Source: Arenibacter arenosicollis (GTDB lineage Bacteria > Bacteroidota > Bacteroidia > Flavobacteriales > Flavobacteriaceae). From it: a DNA stretch of 64,000 nucleotides. Below, one piece after another: positions 34,452-43,388 of this stretch (positions are counted from its first letter, which is position 1; each line of letters starts with the position of its first letter). The stretch is from NCBI RefSeq assembly GCF_014397245.1, contig NZ_JACLHY010000006.1, positions 1-64,000 of the forward strand, in the 5' to 3' direction. Both the position numbers and the translations under genes were made by a program. Under the pieces are notes generated by a model. It saw only the letters and a program-made list of their open reading frames with translations. It was not told where the DNA came from and did not search any database.

Positions 34452-35936
34452 ATGAAGAAGTATTTATTAGCATTTTTGGGATTGAGTTTGTTTCTCAGCA
34501 GTTGTAGTAAGAATGATGCCACCCTGGTTACAGAGGAAATTGAAGAAATAATTCCTGCACCAGAAATAGATATAACGGTCCAAAATTTTATGTGGCAGAC
34601 TATGAACACCTATTATTTTTGGCAAAGTGATGTTACGGACTTGGGTGATTCCCGCTTTGAATCTGACGAGGAATATGTCTCTTTTTTGGAATCTGAGCAA
34701 GAACCGGGAAAGTTTTTCGATGACAAATTACTGTTCAGTGAAGACCGCTTCAGTTTTTATTCGGATGATTATAAGGAATTGACCCAATCTTTTGCTGGAG
34801 TTTCCAAAAGCAACGGTGTGGAATTTGGATTGAGTTTATTTGCCGATAGTGATGATGTTTATGGTTATGTACGTTACATCGTCCCCAATTCCAATGCCTC
34901 TTCAAAAGATATCAAAAGAGGGGATATTTTTACCGGAGTTAATGGGACTACCCTTAATTTGAATAATTATGTAGATCTTTTATTTGGCGAAAGTGATACC
35001 TATACCTTGAATATGGCGGATATCTCCGATAACATTATTGCCAATACGGATAGAGAGGTTACCTTAACAAAAGAGGCCAATTTAACCGAGAACCCGGTAT
35101 ATATCAGCAATGTATTGGAAACAGGAGGAAAAAAAATAGGCTATTTAATGTATAATGGCTTTACCAACGAATTTGACGAACAGTTGAATGATGCGTTTGG
35201 AGAGTTCAAATCTGCTGGTATAACGGATTTGGTATTGGATTTAAGGTACAATCCCGGTGGATCGGTCAATTCGGCCAGATTATTATCCAGTATGATTTAT
35301 GGTACATTTACCAATAGTGTTTTTCTTAAGGCACGATATAACCAAAAGCTGCAATTGGAATTTAAAGATACCGATCTTATTGAGTATTTCGCAGATAAGA
35401 CAGACAACAATACCCCTATAAATACGTTAGGCCTAAGCAAGGTTTATGTATTGGCTACAGGGAGTACTGCATCAGCAAGTGAATTGGTAATGAACGGTCT
35501 GGAACCTTATATAGAGGTAATCCATATAGGAACCACAACAACAGGCAAAAATGAATTTTCGGTTACCTTTGTTGATGATTTTGAGAATGGAAATGTGTAC
35601 AGCCCAAACAGAGAAGATAAGATCAACCCAGATAATCAGTGGGCAATACAACCCTTAATTGGTAGAAATGAAAATGCCAATGGTTTTTCCGATTATACGG
35701 ACGGACTAACACCTGATATTACGTTGAAGGAGGATTTATCCAATTTAGGCATTTTGGGGAATATCAATGAACCTCTTTTAGCAAAGGCAATTGGGGAGAT
35801 TACAGGAACTACCGCCAAAATGGATTTTACAGTCGATATGCCGGTTATTTTGATAAGTAGTTCCAAATTGTTCACAAAAATCAAGGATAATATGTTTATG
35901 GATATTAAAAATCCATTAAACTTGACAAAAAAATAG
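34452..35936 (+). CDS. S41 family peptidase lipoprotein, copy 1
   Basis: A 494-residue C-terminal processing-type peptidase. Lipoprotein signal MKKYLLAFLGLSLFLSSCSK with Cys at 18. A leading helical region (TVQNFMWQTMNTYYFW) is followed by a PDZ-like domain (VPNSNASSKDIKRGDIFTGVNG) and the S41 core (LDLRYNPGGSVNSARLLSS, catalytic Ser in ATGSTASASELVMNGL, catalytic Lys in TTGKNEFSV). It is exported and lipid-anchored. It stands 95 bp before a close paralogue. Substrate unknown. Confidence 0.93.
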   Translation: MKKYLLAFLGLSLFLSSCSKNDATLVTEEIEEIIPAPEIDITVQNFMWQTMNTYYFWQSDVTDLGDSRFESDEEYVSFLESEQEPGKFFDDKLLFSEDRFSFYSDDYKELTQSFAGVSKSNGVEFGLSLFADSDDVYGYVRYIVPNSNASSKDIKRGDIFTGVNGTTLNLNNYVDLLFGESDTYTLNMADISDNIIANTDREVTLTKEANLTENPVYISNVLETGGKKIGYLMYNGFTNEFDEQLNDAFGEFKSAGITDLVLDLRYNPGGSVNSARLLSSMIYGTFTNSVFLKARYNQKLQLEFKDTDLIEYFADKTDNNTPINTLGLSKVYVLATGSTASASELVMNGLEPYIEVIHIGTTTTGKNEFSVTFVDDFENGNVYSPNREDKINPDNQWAIQPLIGRNENANGFSDYTDGLTPDITLKEDLSNLGILGNINEPLLAKAIGEITGTTAKMDFTVDMPVILISSSKLFTKIKDNMFMDIKNPLNLTKK

Positions 35937-36031
35937 TAGTAATCCACTACCTATGATGTCGGTAGGACCTAAAACTATCCAACTAGGCAAATCAAAATAG
36001 TGTGCGAAGCAATTAACATTACAATTACATC

Positions 36032-37504
36032 ATGAAAAAAATCCTAGGTCTTCTTTTAATGGCGGTTATTCTTTCTTGTTCGGACAAGGATGATGATGCG
36101 TTCACCTATCCAAAGGAGACAACTGTCCAGAATTTTATGTGGCAAGGTCTAAACCAATGGTATTTCTGGCAGGCAGATGCTCCCAATTTAGGAGATGATA
36201 GATTTACCACCAATGAGGATTATGTTACCTATCTTGAAAAATATCCCGATCCGGAGGAGTTCTTCTACCAAACCTGTTACGAACACTCCAATATTGTTGG
36301 AAGTAGTACTGCCATTGACAGGTTTAGCTTTGTAGAAGACGATTATAAAACTCTTGTAAATGCCTTGGAAGGTGTTACAAAAAGCAATGGGCTGGAATAT
36401 GGACTGGCGCGTAATGAGGGTAGTACCAATCTTTTTGGATACGTACGATACATAATCCCGAATTCCAATGCTTCCACCAAAGATATCGCAAGAGGGGAAA
36501 TATTTACACGTGTAAACGGCACTCAACTTACGGATGCCAATTATGTTGATCTACTTTTTGGAAGTTCAGATACCTATACCCTTGGAATGGCAGATATTTC
36601 CGGCACAGTTGTTACAGATAATGATAAGGAAGTAATATTGACCAAGGAAGAAGGATTGCAGGAAAACCCTATTTTAGTGGCCAAGACCGTAGAGGTCAAC
36701 GGAACAAAAATAGCCTACCTAATGTACAATGGTTTTACGAGCGGGTATAATGAACAATTGAATACTGCTTTCGGACAATTTAGAACGGAAGGGGCTACAG
36801 AATTGGTAGTTGACCTACGTTATAACCCGGGTGGCTCCGTAAACAGCTCCAGATTATTGGCCAGTATGATCTATGGTACCAATACAGATGAACTATATGT
36901 AAGGCAACGATGGAACGATAAAATACAGGGACTCCTTAAAAAAGAACAACTGGAAGATTATTTTGCCAATAAAACAGACAAAGGAACAAACTTGAACAGC
37001 CTAAACCTTAATACCGTATATGTTCTTGCAACAGGTAGCTCTGCCTCGGCCAGTGAATTGGTGATGAACGGATTGGCTCCGTATTTAGATGTTGTTCATA
37101 TTGGTGAAACTACACGGGGAAAGAATGAATTTTCGGTAACTATGGTAGATGATATAGACAACGACTACATTTATAGGGCAGGTAGGGAGAACAAAATAAA
37201 TCCGGGCAATTTATGGGCCATGCAGCCGCTTATGGGTAGAAATGAGAATTCCGCTGGTTTTTCGGACTACACCTCCGGCCTCGCACCTGATGTAGTTCTA
37301 AAGGAAGACCTTTCCAACCTTGGAATCCTAGGGGACATAAATGAACCTCTTTTTGCTAGGGCTATCCAGGAAATTACCGGTGTAAGTGCGAAGAGGGACT
37401 TTACTGTAAAAATGCCAGTAAATGAAGTATCCAACTCCAAAATGTTCACCGTCCTTAAAGACAATATGTATTTGGATAAACCTGTCGATATTCCATTTCA
37501 ATAA
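36032..37504 (+). CDS. S41 family peptidase lipoprotein, copy 2
   Basis: A 490-residue paralogue of the preceding gene with the same layout: lipobox (LLMAVILSCSDKDDD, Cys at 16), WQGLNQWYFWQADAP region, PDZ-like IPNSNASTKDIARGEIFTRVNG split at its turn, and S41 core with DLRYNPGGSVNSSRLLAS, Ser in ATGSSASASELVMNGL and Lys in TTRGKNEFSV. It differs by a loop with two extra Cys/His residues (YQTCYEHSN). Both copies keep the Ser-Lys dyad, so both may be active. The pair probably arose by tandem duplication. Confidence 0.93.
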   Translation: MKKILGLLLMAVILSCSDKDDDAFTYPKETTVQNFMWQGLNQWYFWQADAPNLGDDRFTTNEDYVTYLEKYPDPEEFFYQTCYEHSNIVGSSTAIDRFSFVEDDYKTLVNALEGVTKSNGLEYGLARNEGSTNLFGYVRYIIPNSNASTKDIARGEIFTRVNGTQLTDANYVDLLFGSSDTYTLGMADISGTVVTDNDKEVILTKEEGLQENPILVAKTVEVNGTKIAYLMYNGFTSGYNEQLNTAFGQFRTEGATELVVDLRYNPGGSVNSSRLLASMIYGTNTDELYVRQRWNDKIQGLLKKEQLEDYFANKTDKGTNLNSLNLNTVYVLATGSSASASELVMNGLAPYLDVVHIGETTRGKNEFSVTMVDDIDNDYIYRAGRENKINPGNLWAMQPLMGRNENSAGFSDYTSGLAPDVVLKEDLSNLGILGDINEPLFARAIQEITGVSAKRDFTVKMPVNEVSNSKMFTVLKDNMYLDKPVDIPFQ

Positions 37505-37554
37505 GGTTTACAAATTCTGAAAAATACTATTGGGCAGAAAAGATGTTCAATTCC

Positions 37555-37607
37555 AATAAAGAAACCCCTCGTTTACCGGTAGGTTACTACCATATAAAAG
37601 AGGGGTT
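37555..37607. terminator. Terminator between copy-2 S41 peptidase and DUF5074-like gene
   Basis: AACCCCTC (37563-37570) pairs with GAGGGGTT (37600-37607). The large loop holds its own hairpin (GGTAG-GTTA-CTACC). A T-rich tail follows only on the minus strand, so it best serves the gene at 37687-38742. Confidence 0.7.
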
Positions 37608-37686
37608 CCAGTTTCTATAGATTATAACTCCCTAGGCTTATTTATAATGACTATTGATCAAGTAAGCCAGTATAAAAATATAATAC

Positions 37687-38742
37687 TTAATTGAAGTAAA
37701 TCCCACCGGGAATAATTCCCACTGTTAAGGTTTCTATAGCTATTTTGGTATTTAGGTCATAAACGGTAATTGTTCCATTGCTAGCGTAATCTCCGGCATC
37801 AGTACCGTATAACCTTCCCTCGTTTACTACCATAGTATAAAAACTGACGCCTTCCAGTGCTACATCGAGAGACAGGTTAGTGGCGGACAAATTTTGTTTA
37901 TATACCTTATCACCTAATTTATAATACAAATCCCCGCCATCTAAATTTAATCTCCCAGGATGCTGCGTGGTTTCAAATTGGAAATTGGCATCCACTACAT
38001 TTGTGGCCGTATTGATCTTGGAAAGAACTCCAGGCGTTTCATCTTCAGTATACGATGGTTTACCAGATGCTAATACCCACAGGTTTCCAGAAGCATCCAA
38101 TTGCATAGAATTGGGCACATCCCCTACCGTAAGCGTTTTTACTACCTCATTGGAAGTGGTATTGATTACTGAAACCTTATTATTTTGCCCCCAAGCTCCT
38201 TGATGGGCTACATAAACAGTATTGCCCTTTGCCAAAATGGCTTCAGGTCCCAATACAACAGAAATAGTTCCCTCAACAGTATAATTTTGCAAATTAATAA
38301 TCGCAACAAAATCATCCGAATCATCTGCGGTATCTCCCCAATTGGTAACATAGCCCTTTCCGTTTACCGCTATGAAATACCTCGGATTGTTTAATCCTTC
38401 CGTAATACTTGCTATTTTTTCAAATGTATACCTGTTTACAACATTTATCTTGTTGGATACATTGGCTATAATAAAGGCTTCATCGTCTGTAAAGCCGATC
38501 GACTGTACAATATTGCCAAGGTCTTCATCATTCGTCTTTTTAAAAATACCATTTTCTACCACCGATAGATCGTCCGAAATAAAGGAGACAGTTCCCGAGC
38601 CATTGCTAAAGGGACCTTCGTTGGAAACCAATATTCCATTTTCGTAATCACCCAAAGGTTCTTGAACCTCGTCATCATCATTGGTACATGACCATGAAAG
38701 GCCGATAATCAATAGGGATAAAAATACATTTCTAATCTTCAT
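37687..38742 (-). CDS. DUF5074/YncE-like beta-propeller lipoprotein of the B12 locus
   Basis: A 351-residue lipoprotein: signal MKIRNVFLSLLIIGLSWSC with Cys at 19. The mature part is a beta-propeller of repeated blades (NKINVVNRYTFEKIASI, VAIINLQNYTVEGTISV, NKVSVINTTSNEVVKTL, GTITVYDLNTKIAIETL). The start is 14 bp past the end of the BtuB-like receptor gene, under the same B12 riboswitch. I infer a surface-exposed partner of that receptor in corrinoid capture. No Cys-rich or haem motif is seen. Confidence 0.82.
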   Translation of the reverse strand: MKIRNVFLSLLIIGLSWSCTNDDDEVQEPLGDYENGILVSNEGPFSNGSGTVSFISDDLSVVENGIFKKTNDEDLGNIVQSIGFTDDEAFIIANVSNKINVVNRYTFEKIASITEGLNNPRYFIAVNGKGYVTNWGDTADDSDDFVAIINLQNYTVEGTISVVLGPEAILAKGNTVYVAHQGAWGQNNKVSVINTTSNEVVKTLTVGDVPNSMQLDASGNLWVLASGKPSYTEDETPGVLSKINTATNVVDANFQFETTQHPGRLNLDGGDLYYKLGDKVYKQNLSATNLSLDVALEGVSFYTMVVNEGRLYGTDAGDYASNGTITVYDLNTKIAIETLTVGIIPGGIYFN

Positions 38743-38756
38743 TTGTTTAAGCTGAT

Positions 38757-40601
38757 TTAAAATTTAGTAATTAATTGTAATTGAAAATTTCTATTGGGCA
38801 TAGGTCTGTATGCCACGTTCTGATAATTTTTATTAAATATGTTGTTCACTTTTAGACCAAAAACAAAATTGATTTTGGCTATTTTCGGCAAATGATAATC
38901 CACCCCCATATTGGCCACTATATAACCTGCCAAACTTTCACTGTTATCTGTAGTAGTGTAAACCGAACCGTTGTACAATAGTTGATAAAAGGCTACCAGC
39001 TTCTTATATTGATAGGCCATATTTGACCTTATCAAGTGCTCAGGGACATATAGCAATTGATTATTGGTGATGTTATCGGTAGATTTGGTAAAGCTATATT
39101 CACTTTCCCAAGCTACGTTGTGGTTTCCCAATTTCTTTTTGAAATCAAAACCGAGTTCCCATCCGTATTGGGAAACATCTTGAACATTCATCGCCATCCA
39201 AATGCCCTGATTATTGGGTCGCCACTGGATTAAATTATCGGTTGTAATGGTATATACATTTGCTGAAAGGGCATAATTTTCACCTTTAAGGGATTGACCC
39301 AATTCCAACTGCCAAGAGCTTTCTGGAATCACCTCCAAATTACCACTAGCCCCGGCGCCAGTCCAATAAAGATCATTGAAGGTCGGAATTCTATGGTTTT
39401 TAGACGCATTAATGGCTAAAGTGTAGTTTTTGGCTACCTCATAACTACTGTTCAACGAAAAAAGAAAAGGACTCTCAAAATCACTGACTACTTCCTTTCT
39501 AAGGTTTATTCCATAATTTAATCTATCAGAAAGTTCATGTGACAACAGAAAAGTACCTGCCATAAAATTTCTATCGGCGTTTTCTATTGAAGTCCCTTTG
39601 GCCCTAATCGAAGAAAAATCGATTATACCATTTAAGGTAATCTTGTTTAATTGATATTTATAGTCGTAGTTGGCAAGAAAGGTATTGGCTTGCCCAAAAC
39701 TAAACTCCTCTCTTTCCTTATTTGGAAAATAACGATAACGTTCATACAGATGCCCTACCTTTAATCTGGCCACCTTACGCTCATTAAAGCTTCCCAGCTC
39801 CACGAGCGATCTGTAGTTTATATCTTTATAATTTTCATCCGCGGGGGCCGTCAATGTCCCGGAAAAATCCCTATCTCCAATAAAGGTATTGTGGTACACT
39901 TTTAATATTTGGGTTTCGGACAAAATAAAGCCAACATTGGCATTTAAATTAATGTGGTCATAAGCTCCATTCTCATTTCTCCTTTCCGTTCCCAAATATT
40001 TATAATCGTTCTCCGAAGCTAGGTGATTAATACCAAAATGAAACGATATTTTTTCTTTTCCAAGGGAAGTGTTAAAGGCCAATTTACTGGTATTAAAACT
40101 TCCATAACTTGTTCGCAAATTATTTTTCCAGCCATCATTGAACTTAAAATCATCGTTCAATAAAATGGTTCCCCCTACGGCTCCACTTCCATATTGCACA
40201 CTGCCTCCCCCACTCCTAACTACTACATTGTCGTAATTTCCAGGAATCATAGTGTTAAAATCTGTTTGGCCAGTAAGTTGTGAATTAATATTTATCCCAT
40301 TCCAAACTACCGCAGTCTGTTGGGCGTTGGTTCCTCGAAAAGAAGCAGAGGACACCATCCCGTAACCATTTTCCTTAAAATAAATATTGGAATTATACCG
40401 CAATAAATCGGTTAGGGAAGTTCCGCTTTTTTGTTGGATGGAATCATTGACAACCCTAATTTTGGTGCCCTTGGAGAAATGTAGAAGTTTGGCATCGCTC
40501 AAAACTACTTCGTCCAAAACAATAACCTTGTCCCTTTGCCCAAAAACCTGAGCAACGGCCAAAAGTCCTACTAAAAATAAAAATATTCGTTTTTTTTCCA
40601 T
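38757..40601 (-). CDS. TonB-dependent outer-membrane receptor, BtuB-like
   Basis: A 614-residue receptor with signal peptide MEKKRIFLFLVGLLAVAQVFGQ in two parts (positively charged start, then hydrophobic core). Plug domain at about residues 45-160 (SGTSLTDLLRYNS, SFRGTNAQQTAVVWNGI, VVRSGGGSVQYGSGAVGG); a barrel of about 22 strands follows and ends NFQLQLITKF with the usual terminal Phe. I choose ATG 40601 over TTG 40607. The B12 riboswitch directly upstream and the adjoining BtuF/C/D genes indicate cobalamin uptake. Confidence 0.92.
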   Translation of the reverse strand: MEKKRIFLFLVGLLAVAQVFGQRDKVIVLDEVVLSDAKLLHFSKGTKIRVVNDSIQQKSGTSLTDLLRYNSNIYFKENGYGMVSSASFRGTNAQQTAVVWNGININSQLTGQTDFNTMIPGNYDNVVVRSGGGSVQYGSGAVGGTILLNDDFKFNDGWKNNLRTSYGSFNTSKLAFNTSLGKEKISFHFGINHLASENDYKYLGTERRNENGAYDHINLNANVGFILSETQILKVYHNTFIGDRDFSGTLTAPADENYKDINYRSLVELGSFNERKVARLKVGHLYERYRYFPNKEREEFSFGQANTFLANYDYKYQLNKITLNGIIDFSSIRAKGTSIENADRNFMAGTFLLSHELSDRLNYGINLRKEVVSDFESPFLFSLNSSYEVAKNYTLAINASKNHRIPTFNDLYWTGAGASGNLEVIPESSWQLELGQSLKGENYALSANVYTITTDNLIQWRPNNQGIWMAMNVQDVSQYGWELGFDFKKKLGNHNVAWESEYSFTKSTDNITNNQLLYVPEHLIRSNMAYQYKKLVAFYQLLYNGSVYTTTDNSESLAGYIVANMGVDYHLPKIAKINFVFGLKVNNIFNKNYQNVAYRPMPNRNFQLQLITKF

Positions 40602-40641
40602 ATTCAAGAAGACCCTTTTGCCCGAAGATCTATTCTATTTA

Positions 40642-40850
40642 GTGATGAATATGGCAGGTCTCCTGACTTGCGTACTATCATTTACCTTCCCACCCTCAAA
40701 CATAGGGCAGTGGTATTAGAAATAATGATAGCCATCCATTTTAAACGGACTAAGCTCACAGTTGCGGGAACAGTTTCGGAATCTCACCGAATTCCCTTTT
40801 AATCCTATCCTCTTAAATTAAGAGAATAAAAACCAAAATTCGCAGCGAAA
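40642..40850 (-). promoter_or_regulatory. Cobalamin (B12) riboswitch
   Basis: Read on the minus strand this leader holds the conserved B12 core: AAGGGAATTCGGTGAGATTC with its partner GAAACTGTTCCCGCAACTGT, then the ending GTCAGGAGACCTGCC at 40669-40655. These are hallmark segments of adenosylcobalamin-class riboswitches. It controls the BtuB-like receptor gene. The segment CCATATTCA at its 3' end (40654-40646) is complementary to the bases around the receptor start codon (40606-40598). Confidence 0.93.
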
Positions 40851-40853
40851 CTA

Positions 40854-40985
40854 CTACTTTTTTTCGGAATTATCACTGTACTTTTTTCTATTTAGTTTAT
40901 AGGCCAGCCAAAGAAAACCAACAATAAAATGTAAGACAATTACAGCGGCAGCGATATAAATTAATGTATTGGAATCTCCTCTCAT
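40854..40985 (-). CDS. Small membrane protein (43 residues) upstream of the B12 riboswitch
   Basis: An ATG frame of 43 codons ending in two successive TAG stops. The peptide starts MRGDSNTLIYIAAAVIVLHF and has one transmembrane helix (about residues 8-30), then a basic tail (KLNRKKYSD). The positive C-terminal side suggests an N-out topology. It lies between the riboswitch and the divergent BtuF promoter. Coding is supported by the well-formed helix and charge pattern only; I do not recognise a family. Confidence 0.6.
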   Translation of the reverse strand: MRGDSNTLIYIAAAVIVLHFIVGFLWLAYKLNRKKYSDNSEKK

Positions 40986-41057
40986 AGGTGTGGATTTGTC
41001 CAAAAATAAATACTATCTCTACAATAAATTATGACCTTTGTTAGGCTTAGATAAATT

Positions 41058-41085
41058 TTGATTCAAGAAATTAATACTACTTTTG
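41058..41085 (+). promoter_or_regulatory. Promoter of the BtuF-BtuC-BtuD-like genes
   Basis: TTG (41058-41060), a 17-base spacer and TACTTTTG (41078-41085) fit the Bacteroidota consensus with a short spacer. The TTG start codon of the BtuF-like gene is at 41111. Confidence 0.6.
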
Positions 41086-41110
41086 AACTCTCTAATAAAC
41101 CCTTAAGCTC

Positions 41111-42256
41111 TTGAATAAAACATTCCTTTTTTTAATATTTCTGTCCATTTGGTCTTGTAAACAGCCTAAAAAAACTACTATTCCCCCTTCCGCCTTGTCG
41201 CAAAGCATCAGCATAGATCATGCCCAAGGTTTTACTATCGAGAACACCTCCACAGATATAACGTTAATTAAAGTATCTTCTCCTTGGCCAGGATCGGAAG
41301 CTACTTTTACCTACGCTTTGGTACCCAAAGAAAAATTGGCCAGCATTACCTTGGACAAGGATGCCTATAACGCCATAGTAGGTGTTCCAGTTGAAAGAAT
41401 GGTTGTTACCTCCACTACCCATATACCTGCACTGGAGGCTTTGGGAGAAGCTGATAAATTGATAGGATTTCCAGATACGGAATACGTTTCGTCTCCCCTT
41501 ACACGAAAGAGAATAAATGAAGGGTTGGTAAAAGATATGGGCAATAACGAGGCTTTAAATTCAGAAATGGTCATCGCCATAAATCCCGAAGTCGTAGTTG
41601 GATTTAGCATTAACAATAAAAATAAGGCCTATGAGACCATTCAAAGGTCCAATATACCTGTTGTTTATAATGGAGATTGGACCGAAGAGACACCTTTGGG
41701 CAAAGCTGAATGGATAAAATTTTTCGCACCATTTTTCCAAAAGGAAAAAAAGGCAGACAGCATATTCCGTGGCATTGAAGACAGCTATAATAGTGCAAAG
41801 GTCCTGGCTAAAAAAGCAAAAAACAGGCCTACGGTTCTAAGTGGAGCTCTTTATAAAGATATCTGGTACTTGCCAGGCGGTAATAGCTGGGCATCCAGGT
41901 TCATAGAAGATGCCAATGCAGATTATCTTTGGAACAACAATGCCTCCAAAGGAAGTCTTTCCCTTAGTTTGGAGAGTGTTATTGAACGCGCCAAGGATGC
42001 AGATTTTTGGGTCTCTCCATCACAATTTGGCAATTATTCGGAATTAAAAGAGGCCAATCGACATTATGCCCAATTTGCTGCTTTTAGAAATAATAAAGTG
42101 TATACTTATGCCAATTCCAAAGGAGAAACGGGAGGGTTGCTTTATTTTGAGCTGGCCCCCAACAGACCGGACTTGGTCCTTAAGGATCTTGTCCATATCT
42201 TCCACCCAGAACTGCTACCCCATTATACGCCCTCCTTTTTTAAACCCTTGGACTAA
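41111..42256 (+). CDS. ABC transporter substrate-binding lipoprotein, BtuF-like
   Basis: A 381-residue periplasmic binding protein of the cobalamin/Fe-siderophore type. The signal (FLFLIFLSIWSCKQ) is a lipobox with Cys at 16. Two lobes joined by a long helix are indicated by VVTSTTHIPALEALGEADKLIGF, INPEVVVGFSI, GALYKDIWYLPGGNSWASRF and HIFHPELLP. The start codon is TTG at 41111; no ATG is nearby. It directly abuts the permease gene. Cobalamin is inferred as ligand from the divergent riboswitch-controlled receptor. Confidence 0.88.
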   Translation: MNKTFLFLIFLSIWSCKQPKKTTIPPSALSQSISIDHAQGFTIENTSTDITLIKVSSPWPGSEATFTYALVPKEKLASITLDKDAYNAIVGVPVERMVVTSTTHIPALEALGEADKLIGFPDTEYVSSPLTRKRINEGLVKDMGNNEALNSEMVIAINPEVVVGFSINNKNKAYETIQRSNIPVVYNGDWTEETPLGKAEWIKFFAPFFQKEKKADSIFRGIEDSYNSAKVLAKKAKNRPTVLSGALYKDIWYLPGGNSWASRFIEDANADYLWNNNASKGSLSLSLESVIERAKDADFWVSPSQFGNYSELKEANRHYAQFAAFRNNKVYTYANSKGETGGLLYFELAPNRPDLVLKDLVHIFHPELLPHYTPSFFKPLD

Positions 42257-43288
42257 GTGCAGAAATCAATAACATATAGGGCTTATTTTATTCTGTTGCT
42301 ACTGGTATTAATAGTTTGCTTTATGGTGAATATCAGCTTAGGCTCCGTCTCTATTCCCTTACAGGAAACACTGAATGCTGTAATGGGCAAATCTACAGAA
42401 GTGGATTCATGGGGCTACATCATTTGGAACTACAGAATTCCCAAGGCTTTTACCGCCATACTTGTAGGTAGTGGATTGGCATTGAGCGGCTTATTGATGC
42501 AGACCTTGTTCAGAAATCCATTGGCTGGGCCGTTTGTACTCGGTATAAGCTCGGGCGCTAGCTTAGGGGCCGCCCTTTTAATTTTGGGATCTTCCCTTTT
42601 CACTGGAATTTTTGCCTTTACCATGGTAAATGATGTTTCCCTGGCGTTGGCAGCAAGTATCGGCAGTTTTCTTGTACTATTGGCCGTTATGGTAGTTGCA
42701 TCCAAGGTAAAGGATACTATGGCTCTACTTATCATAGGTCTTATGTTCGGAAGCATAACCACTGCGGTGGTAAGTGTGCTATCCTATTTCTCCACAGCCG
42801 AAAAACTACAGCAATATGTATATTGGTCTTTTGGTAGTATTGGTAATTTATCTTGGAACCAATTATTGCTGTTATTGACAATTATAGCGATTGGAATTTT
42901 AATGAGCATTTTTTCCATTAAATCGTTGAACGCATTACTATTGGGTGAAAGTTACGCCAAGAGTTTGGGCGTAAATATGAAGCAATCCAGGTATACCATA
43001 ATAATCGCTACTGGGTTATTGGCTGGCGGAGTAACCGCTTTCGCCGGACCAATTGCCTTTATAGGGTTGGCCGTACCCCATTTAACGCGACAAATTTTCA
43101 ATACCACCGATCATAAAGTTTTGGTTCCCGCTGTATTGATTTATGGTGCCATTTTAATGTTAATTTGCGATACCATAGCCCAAATGCCAAATTCGGCCAA
43201 TGTTTTGCCCATCAACGCCATAACTTCGATCATTGGGGCACCCGTTGTAATTTGGTTGCTAATACGGAAAAGAAAAATGATTTTCTGA
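42257..43288 (+). CDS. ABC transporter permease, FecCD/BtuC family
   Basis: A 343-residue permease with about nine to ten membrane spans. Family marks are WNYRIPKAFTAILVGSGLALSG split around its turn, LMQTLFRNPLAGPFVLGISSGASLGA, the cytoplasmic coupling region SLGVNMKQSRY and AFAGPIAFIGLAVPHLTRQ. It starts with GTG immediately after the TAA of the binding-protein gene, so translation is coupled. It would carry corrinoid across the inner membrane. Confidence 0.93.
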   Translation: MQKSITYRAYFILLLLVLIVCFMVNISLGSVSIPLQETLNAVMGKSTEVDSWGYIIWNYRIPKAFTAILVGSGLALSGLLMQTLFRNPLAGPFVLGISSGASLGAALLILGSSLFTGIFAFTMVNDVSLALAASIGSFLVLLAVMVVASKVKDTMALLIIGLMFGSITTAVVSVLSYFSTAEKLQQYVYWSFGSIGNLSWNQLLLLLTIIAIGILMSIFSIKSLNALLLGESYAKSLGVNMKQSRYTIIIATGLLAGGVTAFAGPIAFIGLAVPHLTRQIFNTTDHKVLVPAVLIYGAILMLICDTIAQMPNSANVLPINAITSIIGAPVVIWLLIRKRKMIF

Positions 43289-43388
43289 TTTAAACCAAAA
43301 ATTAAAACAGCAACAATCAATTAACATGTTAAAACAATCAACAAAAACTCAAAAACCAATAACTTAGCTACCACTAAATCTACTTAAC

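Noticed and set aside
41365-41616. Minus-strand frames inside the BtuF-like gene
   Set aside because: Shadow frames of a well-supported gene on the plus strand.
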